From the NCBI GenBank assembly GCA_039619475.1, contig CM077116.1, forward strand, positions 32,623,183 to 32,687,182: a DNA stretch of 64,000 nt, in the 5' to 3' direction. How positions within the stretch are numbered: position 1 is the stretch's first letter; each line of letters starts with the position of its first letter. Positions 11,557 to 21,806 of this stretch are shown here, in pieces. A program made the position numbers and the translations under genes. The DNA comes from Icerya purchasi (lineage: Eukaryota > Arthropoda > Insecta > Hemiptera > Monophlebidae). The notes below the pieces were generated by a model, which made no database searches, was not told the DNA's origin, and worked only from the letters and a program-made list of their open reading frames with translations.

Positions 11557-11944
11557 GTTACACTACCATAAAGTATGTTAGTATGTTAGGCAATATTACG
11601 CTTTTATATAAAGTTATTCCCTTCTTATAATTTAATCGGTTATTATTATAATATAATTTGTTAAATACGATTAAAACTGTATTTATTTTTTAGTATTATA
11701 TTGAAAATGATTATAACATTTTAAGTTATTGTCTATTAATAGACCTAAGTATTTGGTTTAACTAACCATACCAATTACGTATTTCATCAAATTTAATCTT
11801 TTATCCTTTAAATTTTTGTTAAACAACATGTAAGTAGACTTAGATTCGTTAATATTTAAATTAAATCATTCTAACCATTTCGCGATTTCTGTATAAACTT
11901 GGTAAAATTTATTTTCCAATTTCTTTTACATTTTTATTAGTTAC
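10886..11944 (-). pseudogene. RT thumb and C-terminus of the split LINE
   Basis: The minus strand reads TEIAKWLEWFNLNINESKST, then TYLGLLIDNNL, and ends with a 110-codon open frame (11218 to 10886) holding FKFLTGHGLFKDYLHKHKIA and CVTC. The GHG-F-YL block matches SGHGNFAEYLKKMGIA in the R1-clade element at 17664. A microsatellite at 11472-11557 interrupts the middle. Confidence 0.65.
11472..11557. repeat. (CT)n(TA)n compound microsatellite
   Basis: About 27 bases of CT run directly into about 45 bases of TA, with one TGTATA interruption near the end. Confidence 0.95.
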
Positions 11945-12389
11945 TAGCTTTTAACCCGTGACGTTGTCCGTGGAGAATTATTATTTCAAGTAAGCTGTTT
12001 CGACGTGAAAACAAATATAAATGAAAGTGATTTTATTATTAAATTATAACTATAGGTTTTTTTTTTTTTATTATTATTGGTTTTTTTTTATTAGATATTT
12101 ACTTCTATATATTTTTTTTATTATTTACTTTTATGTAATTATTTTTGTTTATTTACAATTACAGTAGTAAAATTTTAATTCAACACATTTTTGTAAACAA
12201 CATTTTTCAGACGTTGTCCTGCCAGTGTATATTCATTTACTATTAAATATATATATATCTCAAATGGATGGCCTTTATATTACAATGAAAAGCTTTGTCG
12301 TAAAAAAATCAGTTAAGCGGTTTAAGCGTGAAAAGGTAACAGATAGACAGACAGACAGACAGACACACAGAGTTACTTTCGCATTTATA
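11945..12389 (+). mobile_element. Helitron-like non-autonomous copy, plus orientation
   Basis: It begins CTAGCTTTTAACCCGTGAC and ends with GCGGTTTAAGCGTGAAAAGG, a run of AGAC repeats, and AGTTACTTTCGCATTTATAA. From memory both ends are very common in insect genomes. Its first 110 bases are the reverse complement of 12714-12824. The superfamily name rests on the adjoining coding fragment at 12388-12607, so it is an inference. Confidence 0.5.
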
Positions 12390-12607
12390 ATCTCGGCAGC
12401 CCTTTGAGAGGCGTGACACTCAGCGTCTAAAGCTTGCCGTGCCTGAGTCTGTTCTAAGGTCTCTGAAACCTTTTGAGAGGAGTGACGCTCGGCATCTAAA
12501 ATCTGTCTGGTCTGTGTCTGCTCTTGAGATTCCTCAGTTCTAGCTACTTTCGCAGCTTGAGCTCTGTTAGAGTTACGCGCTTGATCAGATTTACGCCTGC
12601 GAGGCAT
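12388..12607 (-). pseudogene. N-terminal fragment with EQ-x-x-R peptide repeats
   Basis: The frame begins MPRRRKSDQARNSNRAQAAK and then shows repeats of about 23 residues: ESQEQTQTRQILDAERHSSQ and ETLEQTQARQALDAECHASQ. Such Glu/Gln/Arg-rich 23-residue repeats resemble STPR repeats and, from memory, the N-terminus of arthropod Helitron Rep/helicase proteins. After about 73 residues the frame runs into the reverse of the AGAC-repeat end and then encodes nonsense to 12275. The Rep and helicase domains are absent. It could be another STPR-type protein. Confidence 0.45.
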
Positions 12608-12824
12608 ATTGACAGTAAAAATAATAAGAATTTTTTTTTTTAAATCAAAATATAATACGTTTATGTAAATGTTTTAAGGAAATCTCCGGCCTACTCACTA
12701 AGTACCTATATAACTATCGTTATGATTTAATAATAAAACCTCTTTCATTTATATTTATATTGACGTCGAAACAGCTTACTTGAAATAATAATTTTCTGCG
12801 GACAATGTCGCGGGTAAAAGCTAG
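12390..12824 (-). mobile_element. Helitron-like copy in reverse, with ORF start
   Basis: Read on the minus strand from 12824 it starts CTAGCTTTTACCCGCGAC, runs about 217 bases of leader, and enters an open frame at 12607. The copy ends abruptly at about 12390, where it meets the 3' end of the plus-strand copy. The two copies share the same 5' end and face each other. Confidence 0.5.
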
Positions 12825-12924
12825 GAACGGACGAACGAATGGCGACTATCGAAGATGAACAACACGTTTTAAGCTAGGAACGGAAGAACGAATGGCGACT
12901 ATCGAAGATGAACAACACGTTAAT
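12819..12924. repeat. 53 bp tandem duplication
   Basis: The unit opens AGCTAGGAACGGACGAACGA and ends GATGAACAACACGTT. It occurs twice in tandem with one or two differences, directly beside the 5' end of the reverse copy. A third AGCTAG lies at 12928. Confidence 0.9.
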
Positions 12925-12929
12925 AAAAG

Positions 12930-13222
12930 CTAGCTAGTAATTTTGTTTACATAACGAAACCGATTTCTGGCGTTCTGATGTTTCTTAGAATTTCCGAGCA
13001 AAAACATCTGGCTGAATAAAATAATATACACTAACGAACGAATACGTAAGAAATAATAAAATTAATATAATATTTCCGGAATAAAAACTATCCTATGTTC
13101 TTTCCTTGACCTCAAACTATCTCCATACAAAATTTCATCCAAATCGGTTTAGCGGTTTAAGCGTGAAAAGGTAACAGACAGACAGACAGACAGAGTTACT
13201 TTTGCATTTATAGTATTAGTAA
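12930..13222 (+). mobile_element. 3' end of a third Helitron-like copy
   Basis: AAACTATCCTATGTTCTTTC, CAAATCGGTTTAGCGGTTTA and AGAC repeats followed by AGTTACTTTTGCATTTATAG form the same 3' end as at 12308-12389. The split LINE's reading resumes just to its right. Confidence 0.55.
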
Positions 13223-13395
13223 GGATTATACTATTGCAATATCACCTGCGAAAGTGAAAATGTTTATGTTAGTGGGTAATCTGATGTTATACATTTGAGA
13301 GAAAACTATGTTCCACAAGCACCGATTTGTAATACAGTGAAGCGATTTTTGAGGTTTACAATGTTCAACATTCCATTATGTAATCCTAGTTCCTT
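13222..13395 (-). pseudogene. RT palm block of the split LINE
   Basis: On the minus strand a Q-x-GACGT segment is followed by CITSDYPLT and IFTFAGDIAIV. This is the position of the RT catalytic YADD motif, here with Asp changed to Gly. The next host residues (TNKNVKE) are found across the Helitron-like cluster at about 11940, which fixes the insertion point. Confidence 0.55.
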
Positions 13396-13396
13396 T

Positions 13397-13680
13397 TTTT
13401 TTTTTTTTTTTTTTTTTTAAATGGCATATAGAGAACTCACAAGGCAACCGCCCATCTCTAGGTTCTCATCACAGTTACAACGTTTATTTGTAATAAAGTT
13501 ACAATCAACCATATATAATTAACCGCTTAACTAACAAATGTGTCACAAAACAAAGTAAAAACAAACGTAATATAATTTTCCACTAAAAATAACAGCATAA
13601 CGCATAATTAAAAATCTAAACAAAACAAGGCAAAAACATAATAACAATTCGTATAGAAACCCAGTGCAAGAAAAATGAAA
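13397..13680 (-). mobile_element. LINE 3' UTR with poly(A)
   Basis: The plus-strand T run at 13397-13419 is a minus-strand poly(A). The sequence before it (GAACTCACAAGGCAACCGCC) matches a second tail at 40494-40555 (GTCCCACAAGTCAATTGCCC). Both look like the 3' UTR of one LINE family. The parent coding region is not identified here. Confidence 0.5.
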
Positions 13681-13721
13681 AAAAAAAATATATATATATT
13701 TATATATATAATAATACAAGT

Positions 13722-13729
13722 AATCTATT
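13722..13729. repeat. hAT-type target site duplication, left
   Basis: AATCTATT is identical to 14128-14135. It directly precedes the terminal repeat that starts at 13730. Confidence 0.85.
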
Positions 13730-14127
13730 CAAGGCCGTGTCCCACCTTTGGGAGTTACTCCCCCATGAGAACTGAAATAGTTATTATAAATGCACAAAAA
13801 TCTGAAAAAAATCAAAAATTTAAAATAAATATTGATGATTTTTTAGGGTGTTCTTACCTTTAAAAGAAAAAAGAAAAAATATGCTCCATATTTTTAGGTA
13901 CTTCATTAATATTTTATGCAAAATTTTTTATTACGAGTATAATCAATAACATATGTAATTTTTATTACGGGGTAATTCATTTATGTAAATTATTAATATA
14001 TAACTCAAAATTATGGAAATTATTAATAGTATGAATATTAGTGAAAAAATGTATTGTTATTTATAAAATAAATATGTTAAGAAAATTTTAACCCCCCCCC
14101 CCCCTCGAAATTCTGGGCACGGGCCTG
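13730..14127. mobile_element. hAT-type MITE, 398 bp, complete
   Basis: The left end reads CAAGGCCGTGTCCCA. The right end, reverse complemented, reads CAGGCCCGTGCCCAG and is followed inward by a run of 15 G (plus-strand C-run at 14090-14104). A perfect 8 bp duplication AATCTATT flanks it. An 8 bp duplication and CA-G ends are hallmarks of hAT elements. There is no transposase, so it is non-autonomous. A decapitated second copy in reverse lies at 9108-9401. Confidence 0.85.
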
Positions 14128-14135
14128 AATCTATT
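14128..14135. repeat. hAT-type target site duplication, right
   Basis: AATCTATT follows the end of the right terminal repeat directly. The LINE reading frame resumes beyond it. Confidence 0.85.
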
Positions 14136-14420
14136 TAAGTCTAAACTGTCGAAAGCCTTTGTTATATCCGGAGTAAGTAAGCATTTACGGTAATTTTTAT
14201 TATTTGTAAAATGTTGTGTATAGGCAATTAAGATGATCTACCCGGTAATGCGCCATACTGGTTATCATTTGTTATTCCGGTTTTTTTCTCCAAATTCTTT
14301 TAATTTACTAAGAATACATTTTTCATAAATTTTACAGAAATTAGATAATAATGATATAGCTGTATATGAAGTAGACAAGTTTGGACTTTTATTCATTTTA
14401 GGTATTCTTTAATTTATCAA
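14136..14420 (-). pseudogene. RT finger/palm block of the split LINE
   Basis: The minus strand reads PNLSTSYTAISLLSNFCKIY, the RPISLLS motif, and then LTPDITKAFDSLDLN, which holds the first catalytic Asp. Stops lie between them. It is the most N-terminal recognisable part of the LINE whose rest lies at 13222-13395 and 10886-11944. Confidence 0.6.
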
Positions 14421-14639
14421 AGTGTACAAACGCTTACAATTAAAAATAGTACCAGTAACTAATTTTGAAATTAATATATATTTTATTTATGTACTAAAAA
14501 TTATGCATAATCGTAAAATGTATTAATATACAGAAACAATTAGTTTCAAATTATATAACGGTTGGAAAAAATTGGCAATAACAGAGAATTTTGGAGCATC
14601 GTACGTTAGAAAAAAATGTTTTGTGTAATTGACAAAATC
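14421..14639. other. No feature recognised
   Basis: AT-rich spacer between the split LINE and a family A tail. It may contain further unrecognisable host LINE sequence. Confidence 0.4.
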
Positions 14640-15226
14640 TTTTTTTTTTTTTTTTTTTTTTTTGGACACGTCAATAGTGGAACTTCCCCAACGCAAAGAA
14701 TTGTACATTATATAAGGAAAAGATTAGAAATTGAGGAGATAAAGAAGGCCAACAAAGGAACTATATTGAGAGAGGGGAATGCAAGAATGGAGTGGACACC
14801 ATAAGGAGTAGGAAGGCCAAGGCGCAGAAGATTAGAATACAGAGTAGCACATTCGGAGGAAATAAAGGGACATTCGAATACAAGACGTGATTCGCATCGC
14901 AGGTATAATTGATCTCAGGAGGGTCAAAAGGACACAGAGGAGATTGAACAATAGAAAAACGGAAAAGAGAAGCCGTAAGTAAACTATGATTGAACCGCAG
15001 GCGAACTGTAGAGGAAATAATCGAACAGCTAAGGTAGGGGAAAAGATTAAACCAAGGAAGAGAGGAAGGAAAGGGCTGTACAGAAAGGTAAAATGATTGA
15101 GGACTGGTAAGGAATGAAGGATAGAATCTGGTATAGAAATCGTGGTGGGAAGGATAAGAAAGAGAGTAGAGAGTTTGAACAGGAAATCTACTAATGAATA
15201 GACCATTGGTCGCCGCCTACGCATAA
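14640..15226 (-). pseudogene. Family A LINE, 5'-truncated
   Basis: A plus-strand T run at 14640-14662 is the poly(A), preceded on the minus strand by GACGTGTCC, like the 3' UTR at 620-640. Upstream the minus strand gives LCPFDPPEINYTCDANHVL, the family cluster, and QSFYLSVQPFPSSLPWFN. The frame is broken in several places. RNase H is missing. Confidence 0.75.
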
Positions 15227-15299
15227 GCTATTTTCATAGTTATTTATACGCGCTGTGCTAAATAGGCGGACCTTCTGCCGTATAATACATATGAGAATA

Positions 15300-16183
15300 T
15301 GCAATTAATGCGAACAATATTTAGATAAATGTCAGTTCGGTTTCCGGCAAGGATTCGGAACCAGAGAGGCATTAGTTGCAATTAATTTACCATTACAGAA
15401 ATGCTGGGGCCAGAAACGTGATGTATACTACGAAAAAGCTTTTTATCGTGTTAAAAATAACAAATTAATACAGATATTAAAGCAAAAAGGCATTGATCTG
15501 AGGGTGATAAGAATTGGCTTGATATGTGAACAATATGGACTTGCAATTAATGAAAGGAAAACGAAGTTTATGATAATAAGCCATAAAAGGCATCACAATG
15601 TAACAACTATCGCAATCGATGGAAAAAATATAGAAGTTGTAGAATTTAAATACTTAGGTAGCTATATGAAGTTAAAAGAACATGTGGCTACGCTAAAACA
15701 GTTTCAGAAGAATGCGAAAATTACTCACGGACTCATCTTTAAGATAAGACAAGATTTTATACGATGTTACGTATATCCCATTTTATTATATAGTGCAGAA
15801 GCAGCAACATACACGAGTAAAAATTGAAATATATGGAAGCGTGTGAAATGTGGCTGCACAGGAGAACCATGAAAATATCGTAGACGCAGAAGTTGACAAA
15901 CGGTGAAATATTGCGAAGAGCAAAAGCCGAAAGGCAAATATTTCAGATAATTAAAAAAAGGAAGTCGAGCTATTTGGGCCATGTTATCAGAGGCAGGAAA
16001 TACGAATTATTCGAAATAATTATTGGAAGGAAAATCAACGGAAAAAGAGCACGAGGAACCAAGAATATAAAATAAAAAACCTAATTGGAGCAGCGGACAG
16101 CCGGAAAATTTAGCCAATTATTAATCGCCCACGCGCACATGTCTGTGTATCATACCAGGAAGAAGAAGAAGAAGAAGAAAAAG
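15300..16183 (+). pseudogene. RTE-type LINE, internally deleted, (GAA)n tail
   Basis: CQFGFRQGFGTREALVAIN matches the RT motif QFGFR-G-GTR-A. A jump then leads to YGLAINERKTKFMIIS and FKYLGSYMKLKEH, skipping the YADD region. The C-terminus reads KSSYLGHVIRGRKYELFEII, the GHV-R block of RTE elements. The DNA ends in AGAAGAAGAAGAAGAAG (from 16160). The copy at 43590-44327 has the same layout and tail. Three or more lesions make it inactive. Confidence 0.7.
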
Positions 16184-17094
16184 AACCAAGCGGAGCTGAA
16201 ATTGTTCATTAGTACTGAAAAATGCGTAAAGACGCGGAACTGTCGGCCTGCCTGATGAGCTCAATTCGTCAGTACTAAATGTCATCGGGGAGATATATTT
16301 ATTATTGAAGTTTAGTACACACATTATTTCTAGTACTTATAAAATGAAACACGTATAAAATCCTTTTCGTGAAATAATAATGATGTATTTAAAAAAATTA
16401 ATGATAACGCCTTTCGTAGCAATAGCTTCATGATCGCAGCAATTCAGTGAAACGACGCAGAGATTATAAACAACCGTAGAAACTGAAAATTCTCGACTAT
16501 TCGAACAGCAGCAGTGACTTTGATGTTAAATATAACCACTGTAATGCTTTGAGTTTTATATCTGAAAAACGATGACCACCTGATGGTTGCTGTTAATTAT
16601 TTGCGGCTTTGTCCCGATAGGTAAAAATGAAAAATTACGATTGAACATAACACAGCAAAACGACGTTGCATTATCAACTCTGTATTTGATGAAGCTGCGT
16701 GAAAATGTGAATCTGAAAGTTGTAATTTAATTTTCACACTTGTCTTTTAGTTTACAATTGTAAAAAATCATTGGTTTTCATTACGAGCAGGATTGGCGAA
16801 CGTTGGGAGCATCTCCTAAATATTTCTTGAACTATTTGACATCTTTACTCTGCAACCACGTGTATAGACACAAAAATAACTTGATTTATACGTTTCTTTT
16901 ACATAATTTTACGTTTTATTTATTCCGATTTCATCTTATTGTTAGTTTTTTTATATTTTCTACCTTCTGAAATAATCGTCTGCTCAATTTTCTAATTATC
17001 GGCCGTAGCTTTTTTTCCTCCGCAGTTTCCTATGGATATTATTCGTATTGTCTGAGACTTCGGTTAGCCTGTATTCGCCTGTTTGTGCTGAGTA
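16184..17094. other. No recognised feature
   Basis: No gene or repeat was found. Base composition is less extreme than in the surrounding AT-rich sequence. Confidence 0.45.
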
Positions 17095-17350
17095 AAGTAA
17101 AGTAAGTCCCGTACCCTTGACAGGGTGTCTTGGGGATTTCACAATGTACTAAGCCTAACGGCTCTTAATGAGAAGTAGGAGGGCCGGGGTTCCTTTCTCA
17201 CGGCTTCCTTTACTTTCCCAGATTTCTTTGGTAGCCAATTATTTTAGGCCGCATGAACCTGGGAGCGACCTGGATCTGGAAAGAGACAAGTTTTGAACCT
17301 GTTGATTTGGTAGCCAAGTACCTTAACCACTAGGCTACCGCGCTACTGTT
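17095..17350 (-). repeat. SINE family 2, near full length
   Basis: Reversed, it begins TAGCGCGGTAGCCTAGTGG, a strong Pol III A box inside a tRNA-like head. GGTTCAAAACTT follows about 30 bases later as the B box. The body contains CCCAGGTTCATGCGG and a tail of CTTACTTTACTTTAC. A headless copy lies at 8960-9104. Confidence 0.75.
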
Positions 17351-17435
17351 CTTGTGCTAGTAAATCATAATTGACGTATCGGTTCCCTTCTCAAGAGTCA
17401 CATTTTAATTTTAATTTTTTCACCTAACTTTACGC

Positions 17436-17451
17436 AAATAAGATCGTTGTT
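17436..17451. repeat. R1-clade element target duplication, left
   Basis: AAATAAGATCGTTGTT, identical to 22241-22256. It abuts the A-rich 3' tail of the element on the minus strand. Confidence 0.9.
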
Positions 17452-17663
17452 TTTTTTTTATTATTATTATTATTATTATATAAATTATCTCCTTTTCAAA
17501 TAATTCTTGAAATTACAAAACCTTAATAAATAAATATAAAAAAAAATACGATTACAAAGTGTAAATTCTTATAGATGGAGACCGTTTGACCAATGGTTTA
17601 TCCGTATCTCCTCTACATTACAAGATATTTAAAGAGAAAAAGCTATCGACTTAGATTATAACA

Positions 17664-20600
17664 TCATATTCTTTTTTTTTTCTTTAATATAGCGGTTATA
17701 TATTTTAAGGTCTTCATGGTATTATTTTTATTCTTGAACCAGTTGTAGTTTTCTCCGATGTTGTATTCAGCTCTTATGTGCTCGAATTTGGAACAATATA
17801 GAAAAGTATGATCCGGTGAATCTGTTTCGATATTGCATTCTCTGAATTTATCATCATTTGCTATGCCCATTTTCTTTAGATACTCGGCGAAATTACCATG
17901 TCCCGACAAAAATTGGGTTAGAAAGAAATCTGGATTGAGTAATTTGTTCTTCAATCTATCCTCGATTCTGGTTAATAATCTGTACGTTTGTCTCCCTGTT
18001 AATTCTTGCTCATAAGTGTTTTGCCATTCCTCCAGGTATTTCGACTTTACTTCTTTTACTTTCTGTATTACCCTTGTCCTATCACTATAGTTGTTTTTGG
18101 TTATCTTTATCTCGTTAATCATTTCCGACTGTAAATCCACTGGCATAATTCCTGATATGACATACGAAGATGTATAGGAAACCGTTCTATATGCAGATGT
18201 TATATTTAAGATGATTTTCCTTTGTTCCATTTTAATTTTCTTTTTGTTTTTTACCGAAATGTTAGGAAAATAAATCAAGGAACCATATTCCGTTATAGAT
18301 CTGAACAGCGCTGAGTAAAGAATTTTCCTATCCACAAATTTTAAACCAAAGCTTCTGTTATATATACCTACTAGTTTTGTGTAATATTTTTTAATTTTAT
18401 CCATGATGTAGCCAACATGTTTGCTGAAATTGAGATTTTCATCTATGTATATACCCAAATATTTCATTTCCTTGCTAAATTTAAGAGGCTTATTATTCAA
18501 TTTTAATTCTTTTTCTATTTTACTTTTAATTTCGTGTTTTTTATGTTTTCTTGTTATTAATATCGAGTTAGTTTTTTCCGGATTTAAATGTAGCCCAAGA
18601 TTAATGAGTTCGTTGTTAATATTGTTAATTTTCTGATTTATTTGAGGAATGTCTTCTATATTATTTATTCCTGAAATCAATAAAATGTCATCCGCATAAC
18701 TTATAAGATTTATATTATCGTAATGTCCAGTGTTGTTATGTATGTTCGCCATTGCAATATTGAAAAGAGTGGGTGCCAGAATGGATCCTTGTGGAACACC
18801 TGCAGTGAGTGTCCTACGATAAATTATTTCATTATCCTTATTCTGGAAAATAATTTCTCTATTTTTTAAAAAGCTTTTTATTATTTCAATTAGGTTTGAA
18901 TCAAATTTATTCAGTTGTAGACACTCCGTAATTTTTGACCACTTTATATTATCAAAGGCACCACTGATATCAAAACTTATTAGTAATATTAATTTATAAT
19001 AACTTTTGTAGTTGTTAATGGTTTCCATACATTTCAAAATAGCTTTTTCCGTTGATTTGTTCCTCATATATCCATATTGTTGTCCATTCAGTATTAAGTT
19101 ATTATCCAGTACCTCATCAATTTTATGTTTTATTATTTTTTCATAAATCTTTCCAATGTTAGAGAGTAAAGTTATCGGTCTGTAAGCTTTTGGTGAAGAG
19201 GGTTCCTTATCTGGTTTGTTTAGCAGGATAATTTTCCCTCTCTTCCATATTTCCGGAAAAGTACAGATGTTTAAATACGAATTGACTATAGTAGGTATTA
19301 ATGTGATATGATGTTTGTTTAAAATTTTTATCATTTTATTAGAAATTTGATCGGTACCATTGGCCTTTTTGTTATTGCACATTTTAATTATTTTCGTAAT
19401 GGTTAATTCATCTACTTTGTTTAATTTATAATTACATATTGTATCACTTGTCCTGAGTTCATCATCCACTTTCGGAAAAAGTGCATTACTTATTAATTCA
19501 TATTTTTCTTTTTCATTTGTAATAATTTCCCCTGCACTATTAATTAATGTTGGAAAATTAAATTTTTTATGTTTCTCCATGACAATTTTATACGGCTTGC
19601 CCCATACCGACGAGTTGGCAACTAGTTGTTTCCACGCTTCTGATTTGCTTTTGTCTATTTCTCTTCTATATGTTGCGGTAGTTTCTTTGAGTAATGTGAG
19701 TGTCTTATTTAGTTCATTATTTTTTCTTTTTGTTTTTATATATGTACTTTAATTTGGTCAGTTGTTTCACTTTTTTTTTGTATTGTCCTAATGTAGTGTT
19801 CCACCATATTTTTATCAGTTTCACTTCTTCGCTTTTATTTCTAATATTCTTTCGGATTTTATTCATGATTTCGTTCAACTGTTCATTCAGCAATAATTCA
19901 CCTGTCGATTTAGCCATCTTGTTAATTTGTTCGTTAAAACTTTCTTTTGTAACAAGTTCCTCAAATTTATTCTAATCAATTGTTTTGATTAGCTGTTCAT
20001 CTTCTTTCATTGAATTATTCTTGATTTTGAATTTAACCTTATTATGACGACAATTCGCACATTTAATCTCAATTTTTCCAATTCGATCACTGATTTTTTC
20101 ATTGGTCAATACTAGATCAATTACGCTACTCCCATTTTTATTGCAAAATGTTTTAATATTGTAGTCATTTTTAACAGTTAATTTGTTACTTATTATAAAT
20201 TCTTCGAAAATATTAACTCTTTTATTACTTTTATGATCTATCTGTTCATATAACGATGATCTTACGTTAATATCGCCAGCCAGTATAATCTTTTCCGTTG
20301 TATTATTTAAGTTTAAATAGTTTTGTAATATTCCAATTTTATCTTCGATCGGTTCATTTGGTGAGAAGTAACATGCTATTAAAATAAAATCGTCTATTTT
20401 AAGTAGTAAGATATCTTCTGTTTCTTTAATAGTTTCTGCTTTATAATTCTTCCGTACTGCAGTTGCCACATCTTTTTGTATGAAATTGTCGTAACTATTA
20501 TTATAACCTATTAGTTTATTGTTTGTATTATTTGGTTCTATTATTATAATTATGTCATATTTCATATTTTGTAAAATTTCTGACTGTTGGTATTTACTTC

Positions 20601-20685
20601 TGCCTACATTTAGCATTAAGCAGTTTAATTCCGTTAATTTAGTTTTACAAAACTTTTTCCTTAATTGAGTACTACCTGCCATCAT
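17664..20685 (-). pseudogene. ORF2 of the R1-clade LINE: endonuclease and reverse transcriptase
   Basis: The protein nicks target DNA and primes reverse transcription there. The first block (20685-19972) is APE-type endonuclease: LNCLMLNVGRS, AGDINVRSSLYE, SSVIDLVLTN. A TAG at 19974-19972 stops it; the same frame then runs to 19717. A frameshift in about 19600-19740 leads to the RT frame. This reads well upstream of the Met at 19580 (WKQLVANSSVWGKPYKIV). RT motifs follow: YRPITLLSN, SFDISGAFDNIKW, AGVPQGSILAPTLFN, SYADDILLIS (near 18695) and MKYLGIYIDENL. The tail has SGHGNFAEYLKKMGIA and a Cys/His finger ending DHTFLYC. There are about 1,000 codons in all, normal for the clade. ATG overlaps the ORF1 stop as ATGA. 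Confidence 0.85.
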
Positions 20686-21806
20686 TCATAGTTAGTGTTT
20701 GAATCTAAAAAGTTTAAGATTCTGTTTGCTATTGGACATTTTGATAGCTGATAATGTTTGTGATTTGCATCGAATTCTGTGTTTTTTGTTGTATTGGAGT
20801 ATTTGGAGTTAGGACAACGATTTCTATTTATCGTTTCTTTAATGAGATTTATTTTTTCTTTGGATAGTTTACAATTCTTTGCTTTGTGTCCGAAACCAGC
20901 ACAGTTAAAACATTGTGTTACTTCTATATGTTTGTAGACACGACAGATTTTCCATTCAATAGGGATATAACCGATATTAATTAAGTTATTATATAAACCA
21001 GGCGATACTTGTATAACTGCTTCTACGAATATTTTGTCATTCTTAGCTTTTCGGTTTATTCTAATATACGTGTTTTCTAATTTTAAATCATCCACTAAAT
21101 TTTTTTGTTCACAGTACTGCTGGATTGATTGTAATAATTCTTTTTTAATTTCTTCATTGTTCATTAAAAGAAAAGAAGCAGGTAAGTTGATTACTTTTAT
21201 ATATGGGGATCTTTTTTTTGTTTCTGTGATGGAAAAAGTCCCTTTTTCACCAATGTTGCACATCGATTTTATGATTTTTTCTTTGTCCGATGAGTTTGTT
21301 TTAATTATTAACGAATCTTTTGTTCTGTGTAACATTGGTAAAAATTTAAGTTCAGATGGTTTTATAGATTTTTTCAAAATAGATTCAGCGAGCTCTGCTG
21401 AAGATTGAAATAATTTCTTTCCTGGTATTATTTCTTTCAATTTTTCAAGTTTATTACTATCGTCAGTTACTTTAATTTTGAGAACTTTGTCTAAGTTCGA
21501 TTTAAAGGCAGGTAATTTACTAGTGTTTTTATTACTATCCGATATTATCTCTGAATATTTTTTCGTCCTACCTTTTTCTAAAGTTTCCATTACAGGTCGT
21601 ATCGCTTCATTAACTATGTCTTTTAGAATTCCTGTATCAAGCGCGGATGAGGATACATCATCCGCCAAAGCTACATTAATTTCAGATATTAAATTTGTTA
21701 TAGACATTTTAATACTGCCATAACGAGTTCCTTCTTGTCCTAATTTGGGTCCTAGATCCACCAGAAATGGCAGTATCTTTGACCCTACGATCTCACGTAG
21801 GGCCAT
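20682..21806 (-). CDS. ORF1 (gag-like RNA-binding protein) of the R1-clade LINE
   Basis: An intact 374-codon frame. LINE ORF1 proteins coat the element RNA. The N-terminal two thirds are Lys/Glu/Ser-rich. The C-terminal part has a clear CCHC knuckle, CFNCAGFGHKAKNCK (about residues 300-314). A second, damaged one follows, beginning CPNS where CPNC is expected and ending HKHYQLSKC. R1-clade ORF1 proteins usually have two or three knuckles. The stop TGA overlaps the ORF2 ATG, suggesting coupled translation of ORF2. No coding lesion is visible, so it could still be translated. Confidence 0.8.
   Translation of the reverse strand: MALREIVGSKILPFLVDLGPKLGQEGTRYGSIKMSITNLISEINVALADDVSSSALDTGILKDIVNEAIRPVMETLEKGRTKKYSEIISDSNKNTSKLPAFKSNLDKVLKIKVTDDSNKLEKLKEIIPGKKLFQSSAELAESILKKSIKPSELKFLPMLHRTKDSLIIKTNSSDKEKIIKSMCNIGEKGTFSITETKKRSPYIKVINLPASFLLMNNEEIKKELLQSIQQYCEQKNLVDDLKLENTYIRINRKAKNDKIFVEAVIQVSPGLYNNLINIGYIPIEWKICRVYKHIEVTQCFNCAGFGHKAKNCKLSKEKINLIKETINRNRCPNSKYSNTTKNTEFDANHKHYQLSKCPIANRILNFLDSNTNYE

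Larger units (their letters stand above)
10820..14420 (-). mobile_element. Minus-strand LINE split by a Helitron-like cluster and a hAT-type MITE
   Basis: RT motifs appear in the expected N-to-C order on the minus strand, in separated blocks. At 14136-14420 are SYTAISLLSNFCKIYE and TPDITKAFDS. At 13222-13395 are QxGACGT and IFTFAGDIAIV, the YADD-type site. At 10886-11944 are KYLG-type and TGHG motifs. A reverse-strand poly(A) lies at 10820-10836. The gaps hold foreign DNA: 11945-13222, and 13397-14127 with the MITE. The host is heavily mutated. The clade is Jockey/CR1/R1-like; finer assignment is not possible by eye. Confidence 0.65.

Noticed and set aside
12225..12407. Plus-strand 60-codon frame ending in TDRQTDRQTHR
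   Set aside because: It reads the AGAC-repeat end of a mobile element; there is no gene evidence.
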